Shown: positions 6,787 through 14,524, numbered from the stretch's first letter. The stretch is DNA of 17,360 nt from an uncultured Clostridia bacterium (GCA_937907055.1 CALCTW010000116.1:1-17360), one strand, 5' to 3'. Notes: generated from the letters alone by a model not told the origin. Numbers and translations: made by a program.

Positions 6787-7568
6787 CAGAAATGACCGCC
6801 GTGGCCGCTGCCGTGGCTTCCGCCACCGCCGCCGCCGCGGGAGCCGCTGCTGCTCGATTCGATCTTGGTACGGGTGGTGGTGGTGTACAGATACAGATCC
6901 AGCGCGCGATCCAGACGGAAGGAATCCGGCACCATATAATCCGTCGCGTTGCGCTTGCCGTTCGCGGTCTTCATCTTGCCGCGGAGCACCAGCACCACGA
7001 TCAGCGCGATGACCGCGCCGACCGCGAGCACGATGGGCAGGATCTCCTTCACGCGATCCATCGCGTAAGTGCTTCCCTTGCCCTCACGGTAGGAGGCCGG
7101 GATGGCGGAAGCTTCTCTCTTGACCTGCGTCAGGAATTCCATAAAAGCCTTGGCGTACCGCCCTTCGGACAGAGAAGGCGTGAAGGCTTTGTCATTGATA
7201 CCGCCCTCGACGCGATTGCCGACGGGACCGAAGCCATACACATAATAGCCGCGATCCCCCATGTTGATCAGCAGCATCACACCGTCCCTGCGTTCACCGA
7301 CGCCCAAACCGTAGCGCTGATAGAGGTTCTCGCAATAGTCATACTTATCTTTGCCGTTGGTGGAATTGGTGGTCACGATGGCGATATCCAGCCCGTAGGC
7401 TTTCCGCAGCTCGAAGATCTTGATCTTCAGAGTATCGACCTCGGAGGCCTTCAGCAGCCCCGCGCCGTCCATGATGCACACGGTTTCGGTTTCCGCTGAC
7501 GCGAAAGAGCACATCATCACGATCAGCATGACAACAGCCAGTACAGCCGTCAAAATACGATTCTTCAT
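6786..7568 (-). CDS. TPM-domain membrane protein with Gly/Ser/His-rich tail
   Basis: A 260-residue exported protein. Residues 1-25 form a signal peptide ending SFASA. Residues 28-160 match the TPM domain (DGAGLLKASEV, YGLDIAIVTTNS, YQRYGLGVGERRDGVMLLINMGDRGYYVYGFG without insertions), a fold named for TLP18.3, Psb32 and MOLO-1. A membrane helix covers about 176-195. A cytosolic or wall-side segment follows and ends in SSSGSRGGGGGGSHGSGHGGHF-like low complexity, common in these proteins. An open frame begins further upstream at 7649, but GGAGG lies 9 bases before the ATG at 7568 and this start gives the signal peptide. The ATG shares one base with the upstream stop (TGATG). Some TPM domains have acid phosphatase activity; the role here is unknown. 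Confidence 0.88.
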   Translation of the reverse strand: MKNRILTAVLAVVMLIVMMCSFASAETETVCIMDGAGLLKASEVDTLKIKIFELRKAYGLDIAIVTTNSTNGKDKYDYCENLYQRYGLGVGERRDGVMLLINMGDRGYYVYGFGPVGNRVEGGINDKAFTPSLSEGRYAKAFMEFLTQVKREASAIPASYREGKGSTYAMDRVKEILPIVLAVGAVIALIVVLVLRGKMKTANGKRNATDYMVPDSFRLDRALDLYLYTTTTRTKIESSSSGSRGGGGGGSHGSGHGGHF

Positions 7569-8659
7569 CAGATGATACCTCCGTTCGCAAGGATGAACGC
7601 GATCGCGCCACCGACCAGCGCGATGCCCGCGGTGATGCCGATGAACCATCCGGCAGCCTTGCCGAAGGACACGGGCAGATTGCCGATGAAGCGGCCGGTC
7701 TGGCCGTTCATGGCGAAGGAATAGGTCTTATCCTTCCAGCGGGTGTTGAGCAGCCAGACGGGCATCAGCACTTCGCGCACACCGGCCTGATTGACGCGGA
7801 TGGAGTTCTTCTCCGGCACCACGGAAGCATAGCCCTGCACCGTCTGCGCGAAGCGATCCAGCACAGACTTGCGGATGCGGGCATTGGCGCGTTCCTTGCA
7901 CTGTTCGGCAGGCACATCATGACGCTGCGCCTGATAGCCGGCGAGATAAGCAAGGGAGAAATCCTTCTGCTCGGCGGCGTTGAACGGCTCAACGGATTCC
8001 ATCAGGGTATCATCCATGGTGGAAGAACCGTCCGCCGGGACATCCCGGAAGGCCAGCTGACCGGAGCGGTACACACGGTAATGCCTGGTTTCGGTGATCT
8101 GATACTGCCCCTTGCGGTAGGAGCGCACCTTGGTGGCCTTGTAGGTGATATCGCTGTCGGTATCGCAGTTGAAGAGCCAGAAGGGCACATAAACACCGGT
8201 GATCTTCTCGATGCGGTTGCCGGCGAGGAAGCCGGAGGGCAGCAGCTTTTTGCCGCGGCAGTAGCGCGTGTATTCCGCCATTGCTTCTTCTTTTGTTTTG
8301 GCAAAGGGAATGACATTGGCCGGCTTGTATTCACCGCGGTACTGATCCTCCATCACCAGCGGATTGCCGCAATAAACACACTCGGACGCGCCGGTGGTCT
8401 CCTCCACCACCATTTCACTGCCGCAGGAGGGGCAGCGATAGCAGCGCAGATGCTCCATATCCTGTCCGGACCAGGAAGCGGTATAGGGATCCGCCCAGTC
8501 CATCTGAGAAACGCTTTCCGCCTTCTCATCCACTTCCTGCAGCTGCTGGATCGTCTCCGCGGGGAAGGTATTCCCGCAGTGATCGCACTTCATTTCCTGC
8601 TCAGCGGCAGCATAAAACAAAGCGGCGCCGCAGCTGGGGCACTTGTATGTATCAGCCAT
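7568..8659 (-). CDS. membrane-anchored double zinc-ribbon protein
   Basis: A 363-residue protein of unknown biochemical role. Two zinc ribbons open it: Cys7, Cys10, Cys25 and Cys28, then Cys76, Cys79, Cys94 and Cys97. An acidic helical linker lies between them. Residues 110-330 form a large soluble domain with WLFNCDTDSD, RHYRVYRSG and PVWLLNTRW motifs. A single membrane helix lies at about 335-358, near the C-terminus. This layout is seen in Clostridial proteins sometimes misnamed primosomal or helicase-like; none of those motifs is present. AAAAGGAG lies 8 bases before the ATG. Its stop is coupled to the TPM gene (TGATG), so the two are probably made together and may form one membrane unit, an inference from coupling. 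Confidence 0.85.
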   Translation of the reverse strand: MADTYKCPSCGAALFYAAAEQEMKCDHCGNTFPAETIQQLQEVDEKAESVSQMDWADPYTASWSGQDMEHLRCYRCPSCGSEMVVEETTGASECVYCGNPLVMEDQYRGEYKPANVIPFAKTKEEAMAEYTRYCRGKKLLPSGFLAGNRIEKITGVYVPFWLFNCDTDSDITYKATKVRSYRKGQYQITETRHYRVYRSGQLAFRDVPADGSSTMDDTLMESVEPFNAAEQKDFSLAYLAGYQAQRHDVPAEQCKERANARIRKSVLDRFAQTVQGYASVVPEKNSIRVNQAGVREVLMPVWLLNTRWKDKTYSFAMNGQTGRFIGNLPVSFGKAAGWFIGITAGIALVGGAIAFILANGGII

Positions 8660-8754
8660 GATAACGACTCCTTTTCAAATTGATAAAAGGGTAACGATTC
8701 TATATACGCCGTCCGTATCCGCTTTTCCTGCACAAAAAAGTAAAACCATAATAT

Positions 8755-8783
8755 TTGCAAGGGATCGCGGGATATGTTATAAT
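8755..8783 (+). promoter_or_regulatory. sigma-A type promoter of the flavoprotein gene
   Basis: -35 TTGCAA at 8755-8760, 17-base spacer, -10 TATAAT at 8778-8783 with a TG one base upstream (extended -10). A strong AGGAGGG ribosome binding site follows at 8799-8805. Confidence 0.88.
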
Positions 8784-8810
8784 GAAAGAACTGTAAACAG
8801 GAGGGCAACC

Positions 8811-9644
8811 ATGAACGCAGATGTATTGATCGTAGGCGGCGGACCCGCTGCCTGCAGCGCCGCGCTGACCATGATCAACCGCGGACGCAGTGTGATCATG
8901 GCTTATGTAGATGAAGGCGCGCTCGGAAAGGCGCGCGAGGTGATCACCAATTACCCCGGCATGGAGGGCATGACCGGCGCGGAAATGCTGGAGAAGATGC
9001 GCGCGCAGGTCAAACGCGCCGGCGCGGAGATGATCAAAGGCAGCGTGCGGCAGATCATTCCCATGGGGGATTCCTACGCCGCTTTGATCGGTCAGGATTA
9101 CCTGACGGCGAAGGGCGTGATCCTGTGCTGCGGAACGCTGCGCGGCGGCGCCATTCCCGGTGAGGCCGACCTGATGGGACAGGGGGTCAGTTATTGCGCC
9201 ACCTGCGACGGCATGCTGTACAGAAAAAAGAAGATCGCGGTCATTTTGGGGGATGAAAACGAGCAGGAGGAAGTGGATTTCCTCACCTCCATCTGCGAGG
9301 TGGTCTGCTATGCCGAAAGGCCCGGCATGGCTCTGCCCTCCGATGTACGCTATGAAAAGATCCTCGGCATCAAGGACGGCCCCGTGCTTGTGACCGAACA
9401 GGGCGAAACGCCGTACGCCTGTATCTTCATCCTGCGCAGCGCGACGCCGCTTCGCCAGCTGATGACCGATCTGGAGACCGGGGAAAACGGCAGGATCCGT
9501 GTGGATAAAAACATGAAGACCAGTCTGCCCCGCGTATATGCCGCCGGAGACATGACCGGCGCGCCTTATCAGATCGCGGCCGCGGTGGGCGAAGGCAACA
9601 TCGCCGCCATCGAACTGGACAAGGAACTGCGCGCGGGCCGCTGA
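8811..9644 (+). CDS. thioredoxin-reductase-like flavoprotein lacking NADPH motifs
   Basis: A 277-residue flavin disulfide reductase, shorter than standard TrxB (about 310). The FAD site is intact (VLIVGGGPAACSAA near 5-18; AAGDMTGAP near 244-252), and the redox pair is Cys129 and Cys132 in CATCDG. The second Rossmann domain is degraded: the usual GGGDSAVEEA reads AVILGDENEQEEVDFL near 143-158. The HRRxxxR NADPH-phosphate motif is absent; AERPG is in its place. This pattern is the known signature of ferredoxin-dependent flavin thioredoxin reductase (FFTR) from Clostridium, or of the related DDOR group. The electron donor may thus be ferredoxin rather than NADPH, which is inference. The gene has its own promoter and AGGAGG site. 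It lies 86 bases before the AAA ATPase; no thioredoxin gene is nearby. Confidence 0.88.
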   Translation: MNADVLIVGGGPAACSAALTMINRGRSVIMAYVDEGALGKAREVITNYPGMEGMTGAEMLEKMRAQVKRAGAEMIKGSVRQIIPMGDSYAALIGQDYLTAKGVILCCGTLRGGAIPGEADLMGQGVSYCATCDGMLYRKKKIAVILGDENEQEEVDFLTSICEVVCYAERPGMALPSDVRYEKILGIKDGPVLVTEQGETPYACIFILRSATPLRQLMTDLETGENGRIRVDKNMKTSLPRVYAAGDMTGAPYQIAAAVGEGNIAAIELDKELRAGR

Positions 9645-9730
9645 AAAAAGATCCTAACATATTGTATTATCATGAATCACGCGGAAAACCGTGCTGAGCG
9701 CCGGTCTTTCGCCGAATGGAGGGGTATACC

Positions 9731-11029
9731 ATGGAACCGAAGTCCCGCAAGGACGAGATCATCAATCTGCAGCAGGAGATCATCCTGAATATGCAGCGAC
9801 GGAATCTGAAGAATGTCGGTCAGGATCTGTGGGGCGCGGGGGTGCGTCCCGGCTCTTCCCTGCTGCCCGATTATTTTTCCGGCCTGTCGGAAGCCGTGCC
9901 GAAAATGAAGGATATCACGGAAGGCATCGCCTCCCTGACGAATGAACTGAACAGTTCCGGCTCCGCCGTGCCTGTCTTCCCCTCCACGCTCACCCCGGCA
10001 CCCGCCGCGCCGGTCTCCCCTGTGCCCGCGGCGCCTGAAACAGCTGCCGCCGCGCCCGAGACTGTAAAAGAAGAAAAAGCCGAAGAAAAGGCTGAGGAAG
10101 AGGAAGCGCCCGAAAAGATCGAGGATCTGAAGGCGGAGCTGAACGATTACATCGGCCTTGACAACATCAAGCAGGAAGTAGAAAGCCTGATCAACTGGAT
10201 CACCATCAACAAAAAGCGCGAGGAAATGGGGCTGAAGGTGCCCAAGATGTCCCTGCACATGGTGTTCAGCGGCAACCCCGGTACCGGCAAAACGATGGTG
10301 GCCCGTCTGATGAGCCGCATCTTCAAAAGCCTGGGCATTCTGAGCAAGGGCCATCTGATCGAGGTGGACCGCAGCGGTCTGGTGGCCGGTTATGTGGGAC
10401 AGACTGCCATCAAGACGCAGGAAGTGTGCGATAAGGCCAAGGGCGGCGTGCTGTTCATTGACGAAGCCTACGCCCTCACCAACCGCGGCGGCAATGACTA
10501 TGGTCAGGAGGCCGTGGATACCATCCTGAAGGCCATGGAGGACAACCGCGATGACCTGATCGTCATCGTGGCCGGATACATCGAGCTGATGGAGGAATTT
10601 GTCCACAGCAATCCCGGTCTGGAAAGCCGCTTCAACCGCTTCATGAACTTTGCCGATTACACGCTGGAAGAAATGATGGGCATCTTTGACATGCGCTGCA
10701 GCCAGAGCGGCTATCTGGTGAGCGAATCCGCCCGTGACGAGCTGGAAGCGATCATCAAGGAAAAGAGCGCGGATGTAAAGGGCTTCGGCAACGCGCGCGG
10801 TGTGCGCAACCTGTTTGAAAAGGCCGTGGCCGCGCAGGCGGACCGTCTGGCTGACGAACTGGCCGCGAACAGCGATCTGGAGCTGACAAAGGAACTGCTG
10901 ATGACCCTGACCGAGGCGGATATCCTGAAGGCCGGCGACCACGAAGTGCCCGCGGAAGATGACGCGGACGAGAACGCGGCTGAAACCGGCGAGGAAAACG
11001 CTGCCGAAGCGGCTGATGAAAACGCCTGA
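9731..11029 (+). CDS. AAA ATPase of the SpoVK/CbbX type with long disordered linker
   Basis: A 432-residue protein. Residues 1-75 are helical. Residues 77-128 are rich in Pro, Ala and Glu (a flexible linker). The AAA module starts near 130. Walker A is GNPGTGKT at 181-188, Walker B is LFIDEA at 241-246, and SNPGLESRFNRF near 293-304 supplies the arginine-finger region. The sensor region GNARGVRNLFEKA follows. The C-terminal 40 residues are Ala and Glu rich. This domain order matches the CbbX/SpoVK (CfxQ) group, hexameric remodelling motors. The substrate is unknown. GGAGGGG lies 6 bases before ATG 9731; an upstream ATG at 9716 lacks such a site. No rubisco gene is near, so a rubisco-activase role is unlikely. 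Confidence 0.86.
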   Translation: MEPKSRKDEIINLQQEIILNMQRRNLKNVGQDLWGAGVRPGSSLLPDYFSGLSEAVPKMKDITEGIASLTNELNSSGSAVPVFPSTLTPAPAAPVSPVPAAPETAAAAPETVKEEKAEEKAEEEEAPEKIEDLKAELNDYIGLDNIKQEVESLINWITINKKREEMGLKVPKMSLHMVFSGNPGTGKTMVARLMSRIFKSLGILSKGHLIEVDRSGLVAGYVGQTAIKTQEVCDKAKGGVLFIDEAYALTNRGGNDYGQEAVDTILKAMEDNRDDLIVIVAGYIELMEEFVHSNPGLESRFNRFMNFADYTLEEMMGIFDMRCSQSGYLVSESARDELEAIIKEKSADVKGFGNARGVRNLFEKAVAAQADRLADELAANSDLELTKELLMTLTEADILKAGDHEVPAEDDADENAAETGEENAAEAADENA

Positions 11030-11137
11030 CCGCCCTATTCTCCTGGCTAAGGCCGCGGGGAGGATCCGGATCTTCACAAAAAAATCAAAAAAAACATAAA
11101 AATCATCAATAAACCGCTGATTTCACCGTATTTTGTG
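11030..11137. other. gene-free spacer before the rplJ promoter
   Basis: No convincing gene or terminator is visible here. A run rich in A (about 11078-11112) precedes the ribosomal promoter and could partly serve as an upstream AT element. Confidence 0.5.
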
Positions 11138-11166
11138 TTGACAGACACGGGAATGTGTGATAAATT
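11138..11166 (+). promoter_or_regulatory. ribosomal protein promoter for rplJ-rplL
   Basis: -35 TTGACA at 11138-11143 (perfect consensus), 17-base spacer, -10 TAAATT at 11161-11166 with a TG one base upstream (extended -10). Confidence 0.9.
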
Positions 11167-11171
11167 ATTCA

Positions 11172-11299
11172 AGGCTCAAAAGAGCCTGTGCCAAAGACAG
11201 CAGGTACGGTCATCCGTTCAAAGGCGAAAGCCGCCGGCCGAGGTGCGAGAGTGTATTTTGATGATTTACGCCCTTGTGCCATGCACAGGGGCTTCTTTT
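11172..11299 (+). ncRNA. ribosomal protein L10 leader RNA
   Basis: The transcribed leader holds the known L10-leader core, GCCAAAGACAGCAGGT near 11192-11207, with the pairing partner GGCCGAGGTG further down (11236-11245). This forms the T-shaped structure bound by the L10-(L12)4 complex in Firmicutes. In the known system, excess L10 binds and shuts down its own operon. The element ends in a terminator-like hairpin (11270-11299), so control here probably works through attenuation. Confidence 0.88.
11270..11299 (+). terminator. attenuator hairpin in the L10 leader
   Basis: GCCCTTGTGC pairs with GCACAGGGGC over 10 bp with a CAT loop, then TTCTTTT. Its place between the L10-binding core and rplJ suggests it acts as the off switch for L10 feedback. 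Confidence 0.85.
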
Positions 11300-11331
11300 A
11301 ATCAAGCCGGAAAGATGGTGTCAACTGTAGA

Positions 11332-11835
11332 ATGTCTGCAAATCTGGAAAACAAAAAGGTCATCGTTTCCGAGATCGTGGAAAAGCTGAAGAATGCTCAG
11401 AGCGTCGTCGTCGTCGAATACAGTGGTATCACTGTTGAAGAAGTGACCGGTCTGCGTAACAAGTTCCGTGAGGCCGGCGTTGAATACGTCGTTCTGAAGA
11501 ACAAGCTGTTCGCCCGTGCTCTCCAGGAAGCCGGTATCCCTGATATGGGTAAGGTTCTGGAAGGCCCCAACGGTTTCGCTTTCGGTATGACCGATGCTGT
11601 TGCTCCTGCCAAGGTCGTTTACGACTTCATCGACAAGAGCAAGAAGGAGTGCCTGACCGTCAAGGGCGGTATCATGGGCACCGAGATCATGGATGTGAAG
11701 GCGGTCAAGGCCCTGTCCGAGCTGCCCAGCCGCGATGTGCTGCTGGCTCGTTTGGTGGGTTCCCTCAAGTCCCCCATCACCAACCTGGTTTATGCTATCG
11801 AAGCTATCCGCAAGAAGGCTGCCGGCGAGGAGTAA
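11332..11835 (+). CDS. rplJ: 50S ribosomal protein L10
   Basis: Ribosomal stalk base protein, 167 residues. The N-terminal rRNA-binding domain reads VVVVEYSGITVEEVTGLRNKFREAG then VVLKNKL; the C-terminal helix (AIEAIRKKA) carries the L7/L12 dimers. The ATG at 11332 has no close Shine-Dalgarno sequence. The nearest purine run, GGAAAGATGG, ends about 14 bases away, which is weak for a highly expressed gene and may reflect leader-based control. Codon use is shifted to GTT, GCT and GAA relative to flanking genes, as expected for high expression. It lies 49 bases before rplL and is governed by the L10 leader. Its usual upstream neighbours rplK and rplA are absent. Confidence 0.98.
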   Translation: MSANLENKKVIVSEIVEKLKNAQSVVVVEYSGITVEEVTGLRNKFREAGVEYVVLKNKLFARALQEAGIPDMGKVLEGPNGFAFGMTDAVAPAKVVYDFIDKSKKECLTVKGGIMGTEIMDVKAVKALSELPSRDVLLARLVGSLKSPITNLVYAIEAIRKKAAGEE

Positions 11836-11884
11836 TCGCTGCGTGACCTAACAAAAAATCAAACAAATTATGGAGGATATTAAA

Positions 11885-12256
11885 ATGACTGCTCAGGAAT
11901 TGATCGCGGCCGTTAAGGAAATGACCGTGCTGGAACTGAATGATCTGGTTAAGGCTCTGGAAGAAGAATTCGGCGTTTCCGCCGCTGCCCCCGTTGCTAT
12001 GGTCGGTGCTGTGGCCGCTGCCGCTGCCCCCGTTGAAGAACAGACTGAATTCGACGCGATCCTGGTTGATGCCGGCGCTGAGAAGATCAAGGTCATCAAG
12101 GCCGTCCGCGAAGTCGTTGCCGGTCTGGGCCTGAAGGAAGCCAAGGACTTCGTTGAAGCTGTGCCTAAGGCTCTGAAGGAAGGCGTTTCCAAGGAAGAAG
12201 CCGAAAAGATCAAGGCTGCTTTCGCCGAGATCGGTGCCAAGGTCGAAGTCAAGTAA
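11885..12256 (+). CDS. rplL: 50S ribosomal protein L7/L12
   Basis: Ribosomal stalk protein, 123 residues, in multiple copies bound to L10; recruits elongation factors. The N-terminal dimerisation helices (LNDLVKALEEEFGVS) lead to an Ala/Val-rich hinge (residues about 35-48). The C-terminal domain follows with FDAILVDAGAEKIKVIKAVR and GLGLKEAKDFVEAVPKAL. GGAGG lies 8 bases before ATG 11885; an in-frame ATG at 11870 is upstream of that site and less likely. Codon use is biased, like rplJ. A strong terminator follows, so rpoB and rpoC are not in this operon, an uncommon break of the classic rpl-rpo cluster. Confidence 0.98.
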   Translation: MTAQELIAAVKEMTVLELNDLVKALEEEFGVSAAAPVAMVGAVAAAAAPVEEQTEFDAILVDAGAEKIKVIKAVREVVAGLGLKEAKDFVEAVPKALKEGVSKEEAEKIKAAFAEIGAKVEVK

Positions 12257-12273
12257 TTTCGAACCGGACATCC

Positions 12274-12301
12274 GAGCTGCCCGCAAGGGCAGCTCTTTTT
12301 G
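12274..12301 (+). terminator. intrinsic terminator after rplL
   Basis: Perfect 9-bp stem GAGCTGCCC with GGGCAGCTC, GCAA loop, followed by five T. It ends the rplJ-rplL transcript. Confidence 0.95.
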
Positions 12302-12340
12302 TATACTTCCATGATCAGAAGGGTTCTGCTGACGGCATAC

Positions 12341-12376
12341 AAAAAAGACAGGGACGCGTTTGAGCGTTCCTGTCTT
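12341..12376 (-). terminator. terminator after the Lgt-like gene, possibly bidirectional
   Basis: Minus-strand AGACAGG with CCTGTCT and inner ACGC with GCGT form a stem with one mismatch, followed by TTTTTTG. The plus strand also ends in TTTT, so it may stop transcription both ways between convergent operons. Confidence 0.88.
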
Positions 12377-12391
12377 TTGAATTGATGCGAT

Positions 12392-13375
12392 TTAGGATTT
12401 CGGCGCGTTCTCCGCGCGGATCAGCACATGATAAGAAGTGACACCCAGCACCGCGCACATCGCCATCATGATGAGATACAGCGCCCAGTTGGGGAGGGAG
12501 CCCAGCTTATCCAGAGCAAACTCGATGGCGATACACACGCCGACCGCGATCAGATAAGCGATCAGACAGATGACCAGTGAACGGAAGGAAACAGAGGAAT
12601 CCGCCTTCCATTTGGCAACACGCCCGGAAACGCGGAACGCGGTCCACAGCATCATCAGGAAGGGGACCAGCGCGGCCACCAGCTGGGTGACACGGATGAA
12701 ATAACTCCAGCGGAGGAATTCATCAAAACGCATATTTTCCCACAGCACCTGTGTGCTGAAGAAGAGCAGGAAGAACAATTTGTACTGCGTGCCCGCGCGG
12801 TTTGCCTTGCGGGAACGGATGAGCAGGAACAGGAAGATGATGAGCGCGGTGAGGCCCTCCGTGAAGAACACGGCGAAATGCCATTCATCCCACTGATTGG
12901 AGACCGCGATGGGGAAATGGCAAAGATACGCTTCCGTGACATCATCCACAAAGCGGCCGCGGCCCATTTCGGTGAAATACTCACCAAACCGGCAGACCGC
13001 CAGCGCCAGCGCGGCCCAGGGAGCCATTCCATCCGCCAGCAGTGAGAACCGTTCCTTTCGCAGTCCGGCTGTCAGCGCGCAGGCCAGCACGCCGCCCAGC
13101 AGCACACCGATCAGACCGTAGCCGGTGGTATAGGGAGAGAAAAACGGTTCTTCGATGACACCATCAATAAAGGAACCGAGATAGACAAGAATGTAGGTCA
13201 GACGGGCGAACAGGAACCCGAAAACGACGGTCAGCGCGCATACGAGGACTTTGGTGCCCTTCTTAAACCGCGGCGCGCAAAGGCCGAAGAGCGCTCCCGA
13301 GACGAGCGCGGCGCACGCGACGATGACCGCGTAGACAGAAACATCGATATCAAACAGGGTAAACAACGGATCCAT
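12392..13375 (-). CDS. divergent Lgt-fold integral membrane protein
   Basis: A 327-residue protein with about eight hydrophobic segments, longer than typical Lgt (about 280). The fold signature survives: GYGLIGVLLGG near 85-95 and ALAVCRFGEYFTEMGRG near 124-140, where Lgt has its H-G and R-x-G-N-x-x-N-G-E motifs. The histidine of the first motif and the asparagines of the second are replaced (Ile/Leu; Glu132, Thr135), while Arg129 and a Glu remain. Whether it transfers diacylglycerol to lipoproteins is therefore doubtful; a paralogue with another lipid role is plausible. AAAGGA lies upstream of the ATG. It follows the NAGPA-type gene by 28 bases, so the two form an operon. An ordinary Lgt may be elsewhere in the genome. 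Confidence 0.75.
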   Translation of the reverse strand: MDPLFTLFDIDVSVYAVIVACAALVSGALFGLCAPRFKKGTKVLVCALTVVFGFLFARLTYILVYLGSFIDGVIEEPFFSPYTTGYGLIGVLLGGVLACALTAGLRKERFSLLADGMAPWAALALAVCRFGEYFTEMGRGRFVDDVTEAYLCHFPIAVSNQWDEWHFAVFFTEGLTALIIFLFLLIRSRKANRAGTQYKLFFLLFFSTQVLWENMRFDEFLRWSYFIRVTQLVAALVPFLMMLWTAFRVSGRVAKWKADSSVSFRSLVICLIAYLIAVGVCIAIEFALDKLGSLPNWALYLIMMAMCAVLGVTSYHVLIRAENAPKS

Positions 13376-13403
13376 GAACGATTCCTTTCAGACGCTCCCG
13401 GGA

Positions 13404-14429
13404 TCACTCTTCAACGATGGCACTCGCGAAGTAGATGATATCGCTGACAGAGCGGAGCTTGGGATTGGTGGGAACATTGATCTTGGAATAGGCGCTGGCC
13501 TCGGTGCGGAAGACCATCCAGGAGGAGGTGCCGCCGTCGAGATTATAGGCATTCTGAATTTCGGGATAACGGGTCTGCAGCAGGTCGATCAGCTGGATCA
13601 GGGAAAGACCCGTATTGCCCTTATCCTCGGGGCCGGCTGTCGCGATCACCAGATACTCCAGCGGGCCGGTCTGCGCCAGCACGATGCGCTGAGCGCTCTT
13701 GAACGCGGCCACCTGATCCGTAAAATCCCTGCCGGCGGAAGTCTTGGAGATCTCCGTGATGCGATCCGCCTGCGGCGCGCCGTCGATGATGAGACCGGGG
13801 CCGAAGGTGAGCGCGTTGACGATATTTCCCTCGTAGGCAGTGATATCCGCCGCGGTGGGCATCTGCAGGATGTGAAGATCCGCCTGATCATCGATCACGA
13901 GCACATCATAATTGCCGGTCAGCTTATTGCGGTATTCCGTCCCCTGACGGATGACCAGACGCTTGGGCAGTTTATCGCTGATGTAGGAATCCCCCGTCAT
14001 GGCAAAAACCGCGTTGAAGCGCTTGCCCAGGGCTGTGACATATTCCGTCTGCTGGCTGTTATAGCGGGAAGCGAAGGCAGTGCGCAGCTGCGAGGGATGC
14101 GCGATCTGAATGCGGGCCGTCCAGTAATCGGTGTTCTCATAGCGGCCGCTCACCCAGTAGGTGACATCATGGCTGTCCACCCGGACAGTCACCTGTTCAT
14201 TGGTTTCGAGCATCACGCGGATGGAAGCATCCTCGTAGCCCACGGGATCCCCGTTCCCTTCCTGATAGATATAATGATCCAGCAGGGGCTTGCTGCCGCC
14301 CTTATCGATATCCATGGGCAGTTCGCGGATCTCTCCTTCCGGCAGCGCGGAAGAAGCCTCCTCCGCGAAAACAGGCATTGTCAGCAGCAGGCACAGGGCC
14401 AGCATCAACGCGAATACATTCTTTTTCAT
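13404..14429 (-). CDS. secreted phosphodiester glycosidase (NAGPA domain) protein
   Basis: A 341-residue exported protein. Residues 1-22 form a signal peptide (MKKN, hydrophobic core, PVFA). The catalytic NAGPA domain covers about 130-341. It shows FAMTGDSYI near 142-150, TFGPGLIIDG near 208-217, AQTGPLEYLVIAT near 252-264, and the hallmark NLDGGTSSWM at 296-305. Family members remove sugar-1-phosphate caps from phosphodiester-linked glycans, so a cell-wall or exopolysaccharide substrate is likely. The Shine-Dalgarno sequence is weak (GGAGCG about 13 bases before ATG), although the promoter upstream is near-consensus. Co-transcribed with the Lgt-like gene, it may act at the outer face on lipid-linked or wall glycans, which is inference. 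Confidence 0.88.
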   Translation of the reverse strand: MKKNVFALMLALCLLLTMPVFAEEASSALPEGEIRELPMDIDKGGSKPLLDHYIYQEGNGDPVGYEDASIRVMLETNEQVTVRVDSHDVTYWVSGRYENTDYWTARIQIAHPSQLRTAFASRYNSQQTEYVTALGKRFNAVFAMTGDSYISDKLPKRLVIRQGTEYRNKLTGNYDVLVIDDQADLHILQMPTAADITAYEGNIVNALTFGPGLIIDGAPQADRITEISKTSAGRDFTDQVAAFKSAQRIVLAQTGPLEYLVIATAGPEDKGNTGLSLIQLIDLLQTRYPEIQNAYNLDGGTSSWMVFRTEASAYSKINVPTNPKLRSVSDIIYFASAIVEE

Positions 14430-14492
14430 CGGTTCAAATACGCTCCGAAACTTGCTTTTTTATCATAATTCCAAGCAGAATCATACAAATAA

Positions 14493-14522
14493 ATTATAAG
14501 AGATTTGCTTGCGCCTTGTCAA
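14493..14522 (-). promoter_or_regulatory. sigma-A type promoter of the NAGPA/Lgt-like operon
   Basis: Minus-strand -35 TTGACA (14522-14517), 18-base spacer, -10 TATAAT (14498-14493): both boxes are perfect consensus. It stands directly after the terminator of the GH51 gene. Confidence 0.92.
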
Positions 14523-14524
14523 GG

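Noticed and set aside
8660..8760. Promoter for the zinc-ribbon gene
   Set aside because: TATATA and TAGAAT are present on the minus strand, but no -35 box stands at a proper distance.
9677..11077. Long minus-strand open frame of 466 codons
   Set aside because: It is antisense to the AAA ATPase, whose Walker motifs are on the plus strand; it has no ribosome site.
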